Shown here piece by piece: positions 35,312 to 45,203 of a stretch of DNA of 64,000 nucleotides (positions are counted from its first letter, which is position 1; every line of letters begins with the position of its first letter). The stretch is taken from assembly GCA_002897995.1 (NCBI GenBank), contig BDTT01000114.1, forward strand, positions 26,368 through 90,367. Reading direction: 5' to 3'. Below the pieces are notes generated by a model that saw nothing but the letters and a program-made list of their open reading frames with translations, was not told the origin of the DNA and did no database searches. The translations under genes and the position numbers were made by a program. The DNA is from a bacterium BMS3Bbin10 (GTDB lineage: Bacteria > Pseudomonadota > Alphaproteobacteria > Rhizobiales > Methyloligellaceae).

Positions 35312-35820
35312 TTCAAATCTCCCTTCCGATTGTCCCCGCCCGTCAATAGACAAAGGGCATTAACACAAACGTATATACTGCTACCGGTCCAACGGAGCTT
35401 CAAGAGGCGCGCCGCCCGGATTTCAACGTTATGGGGCCGAAATTGTGAGATTGTGGGCACAGTGTGGGAATTTAGCCACAGCTTTACCGGTGCGGGACCG
35501 GCGCGCCAAACCGGCGGCGCTTGAGAATCGGATGCGGTCCGGCGGTGCCGCGAGACCCGTTTGCAGACCGCGGAACCCCTCTCCCGGCAATTTGCCCGAT
35601 TGGCTAATTAAAGTGATGTTCCGGGCGCAATCTAACATTTTAGTTGCGCGCGGCAGCGTGATAGGATGACATAGTAACCGGCCAATGCGTAGACGCTGGG
35701 CCCCGGCTTCGAAATTCGGGGTGAAATGGCTTGGCCATCGTCTTTCGCTCATCGTGGACCGGCCTCGATCTGGCTGGCCCCGTGAGAATGCGTTTTGTTG
35801 TTATTATTGGGAGGAAATAA
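35312..35820. promoter_or_regulatory. Divergent promoter region of TRAP operon and L,D-transpeptidase
   Basis: About 510 bases without a coding frame of merit. It must carry promoters for the transpeptidase (minus) and for the TRAP operon (plus). An AT-rich patch with GTTGTTATTATT lies just before GGGAGG at 35810-35815. No operator is assigned. Confidence 0.45.
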
Positions 35821-36957
35821 ATGTCCGCTAAAAGTAAAGCGAACAATGTATCGCGGCGCAAATTCCTTAAAGGAGGCGCGGTTGCGACAGGGGCGGCGGC
35901 GGCTACGGTAGCCTTCCCGCAGGTGTCCAGAGCTCAGACCACAACTCTGAAAATGCAGAGTTCCTGGGGCGCGAAGTCCATTTTCCAGGACATGGCGAAG
36001 CAATATGTGACCCGTATCGAAGCAATGTCAGGCGGCCGCCTGAAAGTCGATCTGCTGGCATCGGGCGCGGTTGTGAAGGCATTCCAGGTGCAGGATGCCT
36101 GCAACAAGGGCGTTCTCGACGGCGCGCATACGGTGACGGCTTACTGGTACGGCAAGAATAAAGCCGCGTCGCTGTTCGGCACCGGCCCGGTGTTCGGCGC
36201 CAATGCCTCGCAGATTCTGGCCTGGATTCATTATGGCGGCGGCAAGGAACTCTATCGCGAGCTGGTTCAGGACATTCTCAAATTGAACCTCGTCGGCTAT
36301 TTCGCCATGCCGATGCCGACTCAGCCCCTGGGCTGGTTCTCAGAGGAAATCAAGAGCGCCGACCAGATGAAGGGCCTCAAATACCGCACGGTCGGTCTTG
36401 CAACCGACATCATGCAGGGCATGGGCGTGAAGGTCACCCAGCTTCCGGGCGGCGAAATCGTTCCGGCCCTGGAGCGCGGCGTGATCGAGGCCTTCGAGTT
36501 CAACAACCCGACGTCGGACCGTCAGTTCGGCGCCCAGGATGTGCGCAAGCACTATATGATGGGCTCCTATCATCAGGCCGCCGAGTTCTTCGAAATCATC
36601 TTCAACAAGGACAAGTTCCAGTCGCTCGCGAAAGAGCAGCAGGCGATCCTCGAATATGGCGCGGAAGCCGCGAATACGGCGAATTACGGCATGGCGATGG
36701 ACAGCTATTCCAACTCGCTGCAGACGCTGATCAACAAGGACGGCGTCAAGGTGCACCGCACGCCGGACTCCGTTCTGCAGGCTCAGCTGACGTCCTGGGA
36801 CAAGGTTCTCGGCAAGCTGACTTCGGATCCCTTCTTCAAGAAGGTCGTCGACAGCCAGAAGGCCTGGTCGCACCGGGTTGCCTATTATGACCTGAACAAC
36901 GCAGCCAACTACAAGCTGGCGTTCAAGCACTACTTCCCGGGCGAGATTAAGTTCTAA
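35821..36957 (+). CDS. dctP: TRAP transporter solute-binding protein (DctP family)
   Basis: Periplasmic receptor of a TRAP transporter. The 378-aa protein has a Tat signal (SRRKFLKGGAVATGAAAATVA...SRAQT). The body has KMQSSWGAKSIFQDMAKQYVTRIEAMSGGRLKVDLLASGAVV, AYWYGKNKAASLFGTGPVFG and the binding-site helix MKGLKYRTVGLATDIMQGMG with the conserved Arg that holds a carboxylate. This subgroup resembles receptors for 2-oxo acids or aromatic/branched acids (TakP-like). A strong GGAGG ribosome site lies six bases upstream. It begins the five-gene cluster dctP-dctQ-dctM-amidase-membrane protein. Confidence 0.94.
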   Translation: MSAKSKANNVSRRKFLKGGAVATGAAAATVAFPQVSRAQTTTLKMQSSWGAKSIFQDMAKQYVTRIEAMSGGRLKVDLLASGAVVKAFQVQDACNKGVLDGAHTVTAYWYGKNKAASLFGTGPVFGANASQILAWIHYGGGKELYRELVQDILKLNLVGYFAMPMPTQPLGWFSEEIKSADQMKGLKYRTVGLATDIMQGMGVKVTQLPGGEIVPALERGVIEAFEFNNPTSDRQFGAQDVRKHYMMGSYHQAAEFFEIIFNKDKFQSLAKEQQAILEYGAEAANTANYGMAMDSYSNSLQTLINKDGVKVHRTPDSVLQAQLTSWDKVLGKLTSDPFFKKVVDSQKAWSHRVAYYDLNNAANYKLAFKHYFPGEIKF

Positions 36958-36983
36958 TCAACCCGGTACAACGCACAACATTC

Positions 36984-37010
36984 GGGACGGCGCCATACCG
37001 GCGCCGTCCC
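36984..37010 (+). terminator. Intra-operon hairpin after dctP
   Basis: GGGACGGCGCC and GGCGCCGTCCC form an 11-bp stem with a 5-base loop, 27 bases after the dctP stop. It would lower transcription into dctQ/dctM or protect the dctP mRNA, giving more receptor than permease. Confidence 0.7.
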
Positions 37011-37051
37011 TGCCGCGTTTTTGAGTTGACGCTCGCGCGTCGGGGGGCACA

Positions 37052-37615
37052 TTGGTCAACTTCATAAATTTCATCGACAAGATTACGTCCTGGGTGGGCA
37101 AGGCCTTCTCCTGGACCATCATGATCATGACCTTCGCCATGGCCTATGAGGTGTTCGTGCGCTACATGCTGCGCGACCCGACATCATGGGCCTTCGATTT
37201 CAGCTACATGATGTATGGCACGCTGTTCATGATGGCCGGCGCCTACACGCTTTCGCGCGACGGCCATGTGCGCGGCGACGTTCTCTACAGGCTGTGGAAA
37301 CCCAGAACCCAGGCCAGGGTCGAGCTGGTGCTCTATTTTCTGTTTTTCTTCCCTGGAGTGCTGGCCCTCGTATTCGCCGGCCTCGACTATGCCGGCGAGT
37401 CCTGGTTCTACAAGGAAGTGAGCGTGATGAGCCCGGCCAACGTGCCGATCTTCCAGTTCAAAATGATAATTCCTTTCGCCGGGGGGCTCCTGTTCATCCA
37501 GGGGCTGGCCCAGGTCTGCCGCTGTATCATCTGTATCAAGACAGGGAAGTGGCCCGCGCATCTGGAAGACGTTGAAGAGATGGAAACCATGCTCCTCAAA
37601 CAGGGCAAGGGCTAG
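37052..37615 (+). CDS. dctQ: TRAP transporter small permease (DctQ family)
   Basis: A 187-aa inner-membrane protein with four hydrophobic segments. FSWTIMIMTFAMAYEVFVRYMLRDPTSWAFDFSYMMYGTLFMMAGAY is the family core; RDGHVRGDVLYRLW follows. It pairs with DctM to form the Na+-driven permease. The start is a TTG at 37052 with GGGGGG upstream, which fits the family N-terminus (MVNFINFIDKITSWVGK). It lies 94 bases after dctP, beyond the hairpin, and 47 bases before dctM. Confidence 0.93.
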   Translation: MVNFINFIDKITSWVGKAFSWTIMIMTFAMAYEVFVRYMLRDPTSWAFDFSYMMYGTLFMMAGAYTLSRDGHVRGDVLYRLWKPRTQARVELVLYFLFFFPGVLALVFAGLDYAGESWFYKEVSVMSPANVPIFQFKMIIPFAGGLLFIQGLAQVCRCIICIKTGKWPAHLEDVEEMETMLLKQGKG

Positions 37616-37662
37616 ACAGTCACAAAATTTGTATTGGGCCGCGAGCCCGGGGGCGAGAGTTG

Positions 37663-39744
37663 ATGACTGATCCTCAAATAGCGGTGGCTATGCTCGGGAT
37701 TTTCATCCTGACGATTCTGCTGGGTTTTCCAATCGCATTTACGCTGGTCGCGATGGGCGTGGCCTTTGGTTACTATGCTTACTGGGATCCCGAGCGCATG
37801 GGCCTGCTGAAGGCTGACGGGATTCTCGAGTATTTCGAAGCCCTTCTGAACAACCGCATATTCGACCTGCTGGTCAACCAGACCTATTCGGTCATGGCCA
37901 ATGACGTGCTGACGGCCGTACCGCTGTTCCTGTTCATGGGCTATATCGTCGAGCGCGCCGGTGTCGTCGACCGGCTGTTTTCGACGCTTTATATCGCCAC
38001 CCGCAACATGCCCGGATCGATGGCGATCGCGGCGCTTGTGACCTGCGCCATGTTCGCGACGGCGACCGGCATTATCGGCGCGGTGGTGACGCTTATGGGC
38101 CTGCTGGCATACCCGGCCATGCTCAAGGCGCGCTACGATACCAGCTTTGCATCCGGCGTAATCTGCGCCGGCGGCTGCCTCGGCATTCTCATTCCGCCGA
38201 GCATCATGCTGATCGTCTATTCGGCGACATCGAACGTATCGGTGGTGAAGCTGTATGCGGGCGCGATCCTGCCCGGCTTCATGCTGGCCGGTCTCTATAT
38301 CGTCTATGTGATGGGCCGCGCGCTCATGAATCCCGAGATCGCGCCCAAACCACGCCCTGAAGACATCCCCGATGTCACCCGCGGGCAGGTCGCGATTATG
38401 ATGGCGACCTCATTCTTCCCGCTGGCCTTCCTTATCTTTTCCGTGCTGGGCGCTATCCTGATGGGCCTGGCGACGCCATCGGAAGCCGCCTCGATGGGCG
38501 CGCTGGGCGGCATGGTGCTGGCCATCGGCTACCGGCTGGGCAACATGGCCCAGGGCACTGTCGTACCGGAATGGACAAACGCGCCGGAACATCCCTTCGA
38601 GGATTGGCTGCGCGCCCTGGGTCAGGGCGGCATCGCAACACTGGCCGGCGCCGGGATTTATATTCTGATGCATAGGTCGGCAGCGACATTCTTCGGCTTT
38701 GAGATGCCCAAGGAACCAGGATTCCTATTGAGCCCCGGCGTCAGCGTTGCCTTGACGTTCGCCATCGCCGCACTGAGCCGCAGCGCGCCCGATCTCACCA
38801 AAAGGATACTCGGAACCGTTTTCGCCTTTGGCCTGGCCGGTATTATTACCGTTGTGGGGATGATCGCCTTCTCCATCGTGAAGGGGTTGGTCAACGTCAT
38901 TACCGGGCTGGGTATTCCAAGTTTTGCTCAAGTCAGCTTTGGGCCCCTTGTCGGTCTCGCGATTCTGTTCGGCATCTTCGGCTATCTCATAATCCGGTTC
39001 GGACCTCATGCCTTTTCCGCCTGGCTGTGGCCTTCGCAAAGGTCAATTGAGCGCGCCTACGCCTTCGCCGGCAAGGGCGTCGTCTGGGGCCTTTTTGGCG
39101 GCGCAATCTACACCGCCATGTTTACCGTGCTGGGCCTGAACGACACATTTGCCGAGCATGAGTTCAATCCGCTCGGCTTTGATATTGGCCTGCTCGTGGG
39201 CCTTGTCGCCTATTTTGCATGGAAGGTGAATCATCAGGGGCGCTTGAGAGAGTCGATCTATCTCTCCGTGCGCACCTCGGCCATGGTGTGCTGGCTGTTC
39301 GTCGGTTCATGGACATTCGCTTCGGTGTTTTCATATCTCGGCGGCGAAAAACTGATTGAGGAATTCGTTCTGTCGATGGACCTGTCACCGGTCATGTTCC
39401 TGATCATGGCGCAGGTCATCATCTTCCTGCTGGGCTGGCCGCTGGAATGGTCGGAGATCATTATTATCTTCGTGCCGATTTTCCTGCCCATGCTGCCGCA
39501 TTTCGGCGTCGACCCGCTGTTTTTCGGGATCCTGGTGGCACTCAACCTGCAAACCTCGTTCCTGACCCCGCCAATGGCCATGGCGGCATACTATCTCAAG
39601 GGGGTGGCGCCCCCGCATGTTCAACTGATCGACATCTTCAAGGGGTGCCTGCCATTCCTGTCGATGATTTTCCTTTCGATGCTGATGTTGTATGTGTTCC
39701 CGGGGATCGCGCTATGGCTGCCTGAGGTCATATACGGGCGCTAA
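37663..39744 (+). CDS. dctM: TRAP transporter large permease (DctM family)
   Basis: A 693-aa inner-membrane protein. The DctM core is recognisable in VAMLGIFILTILLGFPIAFTLVAMGVAFGYYAYWD, TYSVMANDVLTAVPLFLFMGYIVERAG and AGGCLGILIPPSIMLIVYSATSNVS. Usual DctM proteins have about 430 residues. This one is enlarged by a roughly 200-residue insertion with extra membrane segments (about residues 300-520) before the closing part FLLGWPLEWSEIIIIFVPIFLPMLP and LNLQTSFLTPPMAMAAYYLKG. This long form is known in the mannitol/chloroaromatic-type subgroup. ATG at 37663 follows an in-frame TTG. Confidence 0.93.
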   Translation: MTDPQIAVAMLGIFILTILLGFPIAFTLVAMGVAFGYYAYWDPERMGLLKADGILEYFEALLNNRIFDLLVNQTYSVMANDVLTAVPLFLFMGYIVERAGVVDRLFSTLYIATRNMPGSMAIAALVTCAMFATATGIIGAVVTLMGLLAYPAMLKARYDTSFASGVICAGGCLGILIPPSIMLIVYSATSNVSVVKLYAGAILPGFMLAGLYIVYVMGRALMNPEIAPKPRPEDIPDVTRGQVAIMMATSFFPLAFLIFSVLGAILMGLATPSEAASMGALGGMVLAIGYRLGNMAQGTVVPEWTNAPEHPFEDWLRALGQGGIATLAGAGIYILMHRSAATFFGFEMPKEPGFLLSPGVSVALTFAIAALSRSAPDLTKRILGTVFAFGLAGIITVVGMIAFSIVKGLVNVITGLGIPSFAQVSFGPLVGLAILFGIFGYLIIRFGPHAFSAWLWPSQRSIERAYAFAGKGVVWGLFGGAIYTAMFTVLGLNDTFAEHEFNPLGFDIGLLVGLVAYFAWKVNHQGRLRESIYLSVRTSAMVCWLFVGSWTFASVFSYLGGEKLIEEFVLSMDLSPVMFLIMAQVIIFLLGWPLEWSEIIIIFVPIFLPMLPHFGVDPLFFGILVALNLQTSFLTPPMAMAAYYLKGVAPPHVQLIDIFKGCLPFLSMIFLSMLMLYVFPGIALWLPEVIYGR

Positions 39745-39759
39745 GGTCAGGATTCACTG

Positions 39760-41115
39760 ATGGATTCCCATGTCACAGATCTAACCGGGCTGACCGCGGC
39801 GGATGCCGCGCGGCGCATCGCGACAGGCGAGATCACTTCCGCGATGCTTGTCGAGGCGTGCCTGGCGCGCATCAAGGAGCGCGATGAAAGCGTCCAGGCG
39901 TGGGAGCATCTGGACGAGGAATTCGCGCTGGAGCAGGCACGCAGGGCGGACGAGCGGCGCGCGCAGGATCTTTCGGCCGGGCCGCTGCACGGCGTGCCGG
40001 TGGGCATCAAGGACATCATCGATACCTGTGATTTTCCCACCGAGAACGGGACGCCCGCCCATGCCGGACGCCAGCCTGGCGACGACGCCGTACTGGTCAG
40101 TCAGCTCAAGGATGCCGGCGCCATAATCCTTGGCAAGACGGTGACAACGGAACTCGCCGTCCTCCATCCCGCGCGCACGCGCAACCCGCATAACCTTGAA
40201 CACACGCCGGGCGGGTCTTCGAGCGGATCGGCCGCGGCCGTCGCGGACAATATGGCGCCCCTGGCGATCGGCACGCAAACCGGCGGCTCCGTCATCCGGC
40301 CCGCGTCCTTCTGCGGCGTTTACGGCTTCAAGCCGACCCACGCCATGATCTCGCGGACCGGCGTACTGATGCAGGCGCCCCCCCTCGACACGATTGGCGT
40401 GTTTGCGCGCTCGGTAGAGGATCTGGGCCTGATCACCGACTGCCTGACCGCCTATGACGCCCGCGACGCATGGATGAGACCGCGCAGCCGGTCGAGGCTT
40501 CGAGACATGGCGCTGCGGGAACCGCCGGTCGATCCGGTCTTTGCCTTCGTCAAATCCCCACCCTGGGACGAGTTTGCGGAGGATGCCACCAAACAAGCCT
40601 TCCCTGAACTGGTGGAGGCGCTTGGCGAGCAATGCGACGAGGTCGAGCTTCCGCAGGTTTTTTCCGCTGCGCTGGTTATGCAGAAGCTGATCCAGACCGC
40701 GGACATTGCGAAATTCTATGGACCCATTTCGGCGAAAGCTCCAGATGTGATCAGCGCGGCCCTGAGCGAACGCATTGAGCAGGGCAAGAGCATCACCGCC
40801 GTCGATTACAATACGGCGCTCGGTGTGCGCGAGGCGCTGAATGCCGGTCTTGATGAGGTATTCGAGCGCTATGACGCGATCATCACGCCAGCCTCTCCGG
40901 GGCCCGCACCCAAGGGCCTGGGCGCGACCGGAAGTCCGGTCTTCAACTCGATGTGGACTTATCTGGGCGTTCCCTGCGTGACCGTACCGCTGCTCGAAGC
41001 GGACGGTTTGCCGATGGGTGTCCAGCTGGTCGGTGCGCGCCATGACGATGGGCGGCTGTTGAGAAATGCCCGCTGGCTGGTTGAACATTTGAGCGCCAGC
41101 AGCGACAATGAATAG
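39760..41115 (+). CDS. Amidase signature family hydrolase
   Basis: A 451-aa cytoplasmic enzyme of the GatA/amidase signature family. The Ser-cisSer-Lys set is visible: Lys84 in GVPVGIKDIIDT, the Ser-rich turn TPGGSSSGSAAAVA (151-160) and nucleophile Ser177 in GTQTGGSVIRPASFCG. C-terminal PASPGPAPKGLGATGSPVFNSMWTYLGVPCVTVPL is typical. It lies 15 bases after dctM, so the TRAP system probably imports its amide substrate or a related acid. GatA is unlikely because gatB/gatC are not adjacent and the sequence lacks their context. Confidence 0.93.
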   Translation: MDSHVTDLTGLTAADAARRIATGEITSAMLVEACLARIKERDESVQAWEHLDEEFALEQARRADERRAQDLSAGPLHGVPVGIKDIIDTCDFPTENGTPAHAGRQPGDDAVLVSQLKDAGAIILGKTVTTELAVLHPARTRNPHNLEHTPGGSSSGSAAAVADNMAPLAIGTQTGGSVIRPASFCGVYGFKPTHAMISRTGVLMQAPPLDTIGVFARSVEDLGLITDCLTAYDARDAWMRPRSRSRLRDMALREPPVDPVFAFVKSPPWDEFAEDATKQAFPELVEALGEQCDEVELPQVFSAALVMQKLIQTADIAKFYGPISAKAPDVISAALSERIEQGKSITAVDYNTALGVREALNAGLDEVFERYDAIITPASPGPAPKGLGATGSPVFNSMWTYLGVPCVTVPLLEADGLPMGVQLVGARHDDGRLLRNARWLVEHLSASSDNE

Positions 41116-41137
41116 AGATTAGAGGTGGAACAGGGCG

Positions 41138-41431
41138 ATGCTTGACAAGATTCTGGTTTTTATCTCAATGGCTGCGCTGATCGCGTTCCTGGGTGTCGTC
41201 GTCGGCTTTGTGCGGGAGCCCGATTTGATCATCGTCACGACGCTTATCGTCGCGTTGGCGGCGCATGACTTCTGGATTACCGTCTTCAAGCGCCGGAATG
41301 GCCCGGAGCTCAGGACCGGCGCCCCGCTGGAGTCTCTCCCGACCGGCGTGTCGGGCAAGCCTGCCTCGCGCAAGAAATCACCGGCAAAGAAGAAAACAGG
41401 GCGGAAAAAACCCGCCAAGGGCAAGAAATAA
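41138..41431 (+). CDS. Small membrane protein with Lys-rich tail (97 aa)
   Basis: Two adjacent hydrophobic segments (about residues 5-24 and 30-48: KILVFISMAALIAFLGVVVGFV and LIIVTTLIVALAAHDFWITVF) precede a basic, low-complexity tail (KKSPAKKKTGRKKPAKGKK). The hairpin topology would leave the tail in the cytoplasm. It is the last gene of the TRAP/amidase cluster, 22 bases after the amidase, with AGAGGTGG upstream. Function unknown; the Lys-rich end could touch nucleic acid or lipid headgroups, which is guesswork. Confidence 0.8.
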   Translation: MLDKILVFISMAALIAFLGVVVGFVREPDLIIVTTLIVALAAHDFWITVFKRRNGPELRTGAPLESLPTGVSGKPASRKKSPAKKKTGRKKPAKGKK

Positions 41432-41434
41432 ACC

Positions 41435-41559
41435 AGTGCGTATCACCGATAAGCATGTCCCCGCGAAGGCGGGGATGGGAACCGGTTACCGGAAAAATGA
41501 TACGCATAAACAAAGCAGAGATCGCGGTTTTGATTCCATCAAAACATGAAGCGGGCTAG
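41435..41559 (+). repeat. 126-bp structured interspersed repeat, copy B
   Basis: Same element as at 21911 and 62051, with a few substitutions (GGTTACCGG, GCGGGCTAG). It lies between convergent genes: the end of the TRAP cluster and the 2-hydroxyacid dehydrogenase. Confidence 0.9.
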
Positions 41560-41568
41560 GGCCTCTCG

Positions 41569-42534
41569 CTAAACCACCGGATAAACCGGCTCGCGCCCGG
41601 CCAGCACCGCGTCGATATTGTCCAGCGCCGCGAAGCCCATCTCATTGCGCGCCTCGATCGTGGATGTCCCCATATGCGGCAGCAAAAATGCGTTCTCCAG
41701 CGCGTAATAGCCTTCATGGATTTTCGGCTCGCCCTCAAAGACATCAAGTCCGGCGGCGGCAAGGCGGCCCGATTTCAGCGCCGCGATGACATCTTCGTCC
41801 GCAACCAGATCGCCGCGCGCGGTGTTGACCAGAATCGCGCCTTGCGGGAGTTTTTCGATCGCCGCCCTGTTGATGCAATATTTGGTTTGCGGCGTTGAAG
41901 GTGCATGCAGCGAGAGCACATCGCTGACGCCCAAAAGCCCATCCAGCGTGTCGTGAAATACCGCGCCCAGTTCCCTGTCTTGCGAAACACGGTTGCGCGA
42001 GTGATAGTGGATTTCCATGTCGAAACTCCGGGCGCGCTTCGCCACCGCCTGCCCGATCTGACCCAGACCCAGGATGCCGAGCCGCTTGCCGCTGAGCCGC
42101 ATGCCCAGAAGCTGCATCGCCTCCCAGCCGGGCCAGGACCGCGACCGCAGCATATGCACGCCCTCGCTCACACGGTGCGCCGCGCCAAGCAAGAGCAGCA
42201 TGGCGACCTCGGCCGTCGAGATGGTCACCGCATCAGGGGTATTGCCCACGCGCAGCCCATGTTCGCGCGCGGCATCCAGATCGATGTGATCGGTGCCGAC
42301 GGAGAATGTCGCGAGGATTTTTACTCTATCGGGCAACCGGGAGATGAGACCGGCGTCGAATTTCTCCGAGAGGCAGCACAGGATTGCATCCGCGCCGGAG
42401 GCCTTTGCCAGGATTTCCCCGCTCTCCATGACATAGTCGGAGCCGCTCTGCACGACGTCATAGTCCCGCGCCGCGCGCGCCAGAACGTCCGGCGGAAGAT
42501 GCCGGGTAATCAGGATGCGTTTCTTGGTCGGCAT
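41569..42534 (-). CDS. D-2-hydroxyacid dehydrogenase (glyoxylate/hydroxypyruvate reductase-like)
   Basis: A 321-aa NAD(P)-dependent D-2-hydroxyacid dehydrogenase. The Rossmann motif is KRLGILGLGQIGQAVAKRA; the catalytic residues are the Arg in LVNTARGDLVADE, the Glu in LDVFEGEPKIH and the His in LPHMGTST. TFSVGTDHIDLDAAREHGLRVGNTPDAVTISTAEVAM is the substrate-side signature. Glyoxylate or hydroxypyruvate reduction is likely, which links it to the gcl-hyi-glxR genes at 55-59 kb. The start ATG at 42534 is preceded by a weak GAAGAG. Convergent with the TRAP cluster. Confidence 0.93.
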   Translation of the reverse strand: MPTKKRILITRHLPPDVLARAARDYDVVQSGSDYVMESGEILAKASGADAILCCLSEKFDAGLISRLPDRVKILATFSVGTDHIDLDAAREHGLRVGNTPDAVTISTAEVAMLLLLGAAHRVSEGVHMLRSRSWPGWEAMQLLGMRLSGKRLGILGLGQIGQAVAKRARSFDMEIHYHSRNRVSQDRELGAVFHDTLDGLLGVSDVLSLHAPSTPQTKYCINRAAIEKLPQGAILVNTARGDLVADEDVIAALKSGRLAAAGLDVFEGEPKIHEGYYALENAFLLPHMGTSTIEARNEMGFAALDNIDAVLAGREPVYPVV

Positions 42535-42603
42535 GCGCGTCTCTTCCTGCCTTCTTTACCGGGCGGGAAGAATAACGCGCCCGCCCGCGGCAGGCGAGGA
42601 CAA

Positions 42604-44862
42604 TCAGCTTGCCGGGCTGACGTGAACCGGTATGCGCAGATCGGCCGTTTCGGGCTCAAGGCAAATCTCGTCGGAGCAGGTCTGAACCCGCAGCTTCGCG
42701 GTGAGAGAACCCTTTGGCGTCTTGGAAATCTTGGCCTTGAGTTCCACCGTACCGTCAAAGAGCGCCAGCTCCTTGTCGTGGAACCCGAGCTTGACCAGCT
42801 TGTGGGGCGGATAGGTGATCTCGGCGTCACCCGCGCCCACGACCGACAGCTCGGTTGGAATGAAAAACTCCTCCAGCGGCGTGTTGGAATTGATATGCCA
42901 GCCTTTGGCGACCTTGATCGACACGCTGACCACGCCCGAGGACGGATCGAGCGAAGCCCTGGCGTCGACGAGGCCTTTGGACATGTATTGCCGCGGACCC
43001 GCGCCGCCGCGCAACTGGATATCGGCGGCCAGCAGGGAATAGGCATTGGACTGCGGGCTCCTGACCGCAAGACCCGAAAGGGCCGCGAGCAGCGCCTCGC
43101 CATTGATGCGGTGTTCGGGATCTCCGGCGCGGCGGGTCAGTTTGGCGAACGCCTCGAGCGCGGCGGCGTTGCCGGACGGCGTGCCGGAGTCCGTGCGCGC
43201 CTTGGCCTTGCCGAAGGTGTTGAGAGATGCGGTCATGTAGTAATCCCCCGCCTTCTCGTCCCGGAAGTTCTTCACCATTTCCTTGATGAGAGTTTCGGCG
43301 CGCTCAAGCCAGACCTTGCCGCCGGTCAGGTCATAGAGTGCGATGAAGCCCAGCGCGCCGAAGGCATGGTCTTCCTGCTGGCCGTCCAGCGCCGCCCTGC
43401 CCTCGAAAAAGGCGCGCTTCAACGCGCCGTCGACACGCATCTTTTCCCACATGAAAGTGCCGGCCTTGAGCGCGGCGGCCTCGTAGCGTTTCTCGCCAAA
43501 GGTTTCGGCCGCCTCGGCAAAGGCCACCATCATCATGCCGTTCCACGCGGTGACGACCTTCTCGTCACGGTGAGGCACTTCGCGTTTGGCGCGCGCCTTG
43601 GCGAGCTTTGCGCGGATTTTACCAATGCGCGCATTGAATTCGTCTTCATTCACACCGAGCTTCTTTGCGAGTTTGTCCGGCGTATTGGGAAAGCGGAGTA
43701 TCGAGGAGCCGCTTTCGTAATTCCCTTCAAACGTCACACTGAATGCGGTCTTGGCGAATTCCGCGTCCTTTTCGTCAAGCGCTTCGTCGATCTGCGCGTC
43801 GGTCCATAGATAGAACAGGCCTTCTTCGCCTGGTTCTCCGGCATCGCGCGCGGAGTAAAACCCGCCCTGCGGGGAGGTCATGTCGTCAAGCACGTAATCC
43901 AGCGTGCGCCGGGCCGCGGCGGCGAGGCGCGGGGCGCCGTTCAGGCGGTGGGTGCGCACCAGCGCCCGGGTCATCAACGCCTGGTTGTAGAGCATCTTCT
44001 CGAAATGCGGCACGAACCATTTTGCATCGACCGTATAGCGATGAAATCCACCGCCGACATGATCCTGCATGCCGCCGTCCAGGATGGATTCAAGCGTGTG
44101 GGAGACCGCATCGAGCGCCTCGGCGTTGCCGTCCTTTTCGGCCATGCGCAGCAGAAAAAGCAGCAGCGACTCCTGCGGAAATTTCGGCGCGTCGCCAAAA
44201 CCGCCATAGACCAGATCATAGTCCTGCAACAGCGTGTCAGCCGCTGTTTTGAGTATCTGCGGAGAAATCTCCGCCGCCTCCACGCGGCGGGTCATTATGG
44301 TGTCGATCCTGCCGGCGAGCTTTTCCGCGTCCCGCCTCAAGGAGACCTCGTCGCGCAGCCAGAACCCTGCCACCTGCGAGATCAGCGAGCGGAACGCGTC
44401 GGGCGGAAAGTAGGTGCCCGCGTAAAACGGCTTCTTGTCCGGCGTCAGGAACACCGTGTTGGGCCAGCCGCCGGCGCCGGTGATGAGCTGGGTCGCCAGC
44501 ATATAAGTCTCGTCAACATCCGGGCGGCGCTCGCGGTCCACCTTGATGGAAACAAAATTCGAATTGAGTATCTCGGCGATTTTCTCGTCCACGAAACTCT
44601 CGCGCGCCATCACATGGCACCAGTAGCAGGTGGAGTAGCCCACCGACAGAAAGACCGGCTTGTTTTCCTTTTTTGCCTTCTCAAACGCCTCATCGCCCCA
44701 GCTGTACCAATCGATCGGATTGTAGGCATGCTGGCGCAGATAGGGGGAGGCGGCGTTCAGCAGGCGGTTCGCTTTGCGCACCTCGCCCTCCCCCGAACTC
44801 GCGGCAAAAGCCCCCGGGAGACCAAGCAGAAGAACGAAAAAGGCAGCCAGCACATGTTTCAT
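42604..44862 (-). CDS. YyaL-type thioredoxin-domain protein fused to a DsbD-alpha-like domain
   Basis: A 752-aa protein with a signal peptide ([21 protein letters not shown]). Residues 28-190 are the DUF255 thioredoxin-like domain: [28 protein letters not shown] and [18 protein letters not shown] with C79-x-x-C82; the usual form is CHWCH, here CYWCH. A six-hairpin-like alpha/alpha domain follows ([28 protein letters not shown]). The last 130 residues resemble the DsbD N-terminal (alpha) domain, with [10 protein letters not shown] and a Cys pair in [12 protein letters not shown]. The whole is probably a periplasmic thiol-redox protein; the substrate is unknown. Confidence 0.88.
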   Translation of the reverse strand: MKHVLAAFFVLLLGLPGAFAASSGEGEVRKANRLLNAASPYLRQHAYNPIDWYSWGDEAFEKAKKENKPVFLSVGYSTCYWCHVMARESFVDEKIAEILNSNFVSIKVDRERRPDVDETYMLATQLITGAGGWPNTVFLTPDKKPFYAGTYFPPDAFRSLISQVAGFWLRDEVSLRRDAEKLAGRIDTIMTRRVEAAEISPQILKTAADTLLQDYDLVYGGFGDAPKFPQESLLLFLLRMAEKDGNAEALDAVSHTLESILDGGMQDHVGGGFHRYTVDAKWFVPHFEKMLYNQALMTRALVRTHRLNGAPRLAAAARRTLDYVLDDMTSPQGGFYSARDAGEPGEEGLFYLWTDAQIDEALDEKDAEFAKTAFSVTFEGNYESGSSILRFPNTPDKLAKKLGVNEDEFNARIGKIRAKLAKARAKREVPHRDEKVVTAWNGMMMVAFAEAAETFGEKRYEAAALKAGTFMWEKMRVDGALKRAFFEGRAALDGQQEDHAFGALGFIALYDLTGGKVWLERAETLIKEMVKNFRDEKAGDYYMTASLNTFGKAKARTDSGTPSGNAAALEAFAKLTRRAGDPEHRINGEALLAALSGLAVRSPQSNAYSLLAADIQLRGGAGPRQYMSKGLVDARASLDPSSGVVSVSIKVAKGWHINSNTPLEEFFIPTELSVVGAGDAEITYPPHKLVKLGFHDKELALFDGTVELKAKISKTPKGSLTAKLRVQTCSDEICLEPETADLRIPVHVSPAS

Positions 44863-45203
44863 GGTCCTGAACTTCCCGTGATGCCGAATTTACTTATAGC
44901 GCGAATACCCTAGGGACCGCACGCTCCGCATGCGAATAAAACATGCGTGAAGCTGAATATACCAATTATGCGGGCAGCCGGCCCGGTTTTCCCGGCATGC
45001 GGCGAACAGGCCAATTCAACCAACACAGTCGAAATACAACTTATTAGTGCGGAAAGAATTTATTAACTACACACTCATAGGTTGAGCGATACCAATTGTT
45101 CGCTGTCTGAGCCCGCGACGATTTCAGATGCATCCCGGGTTCGAGCAGGCAGTTACCTCGGAAATGCAGGCAGTTACCTCGGAAATAGTGTGGAGACTGG
45201 TTA
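44863..45203. promoter_or_regulatory. Divergent intergenic region with a 21-bp tandem repeat
   Basis: GCAGGCAGTTACCTCGGAAAT occurs twice in tandem at 45145-45165 and 45166-45186, ending 17 bases before the PAS gene. The region 44950-45080 is AT-rich and should hold promoters for both directions. The tandem repeat overlaps the leader of the PAS mRNA. Confidence 0.6.

Noticed and set aside
41905..43809. 634-codon plus-strand frame opposite the dehydrogenase and YyaL-like genes
   Set aside because: It spans two well-supported genes on the other strand and shows no recognisable domain.
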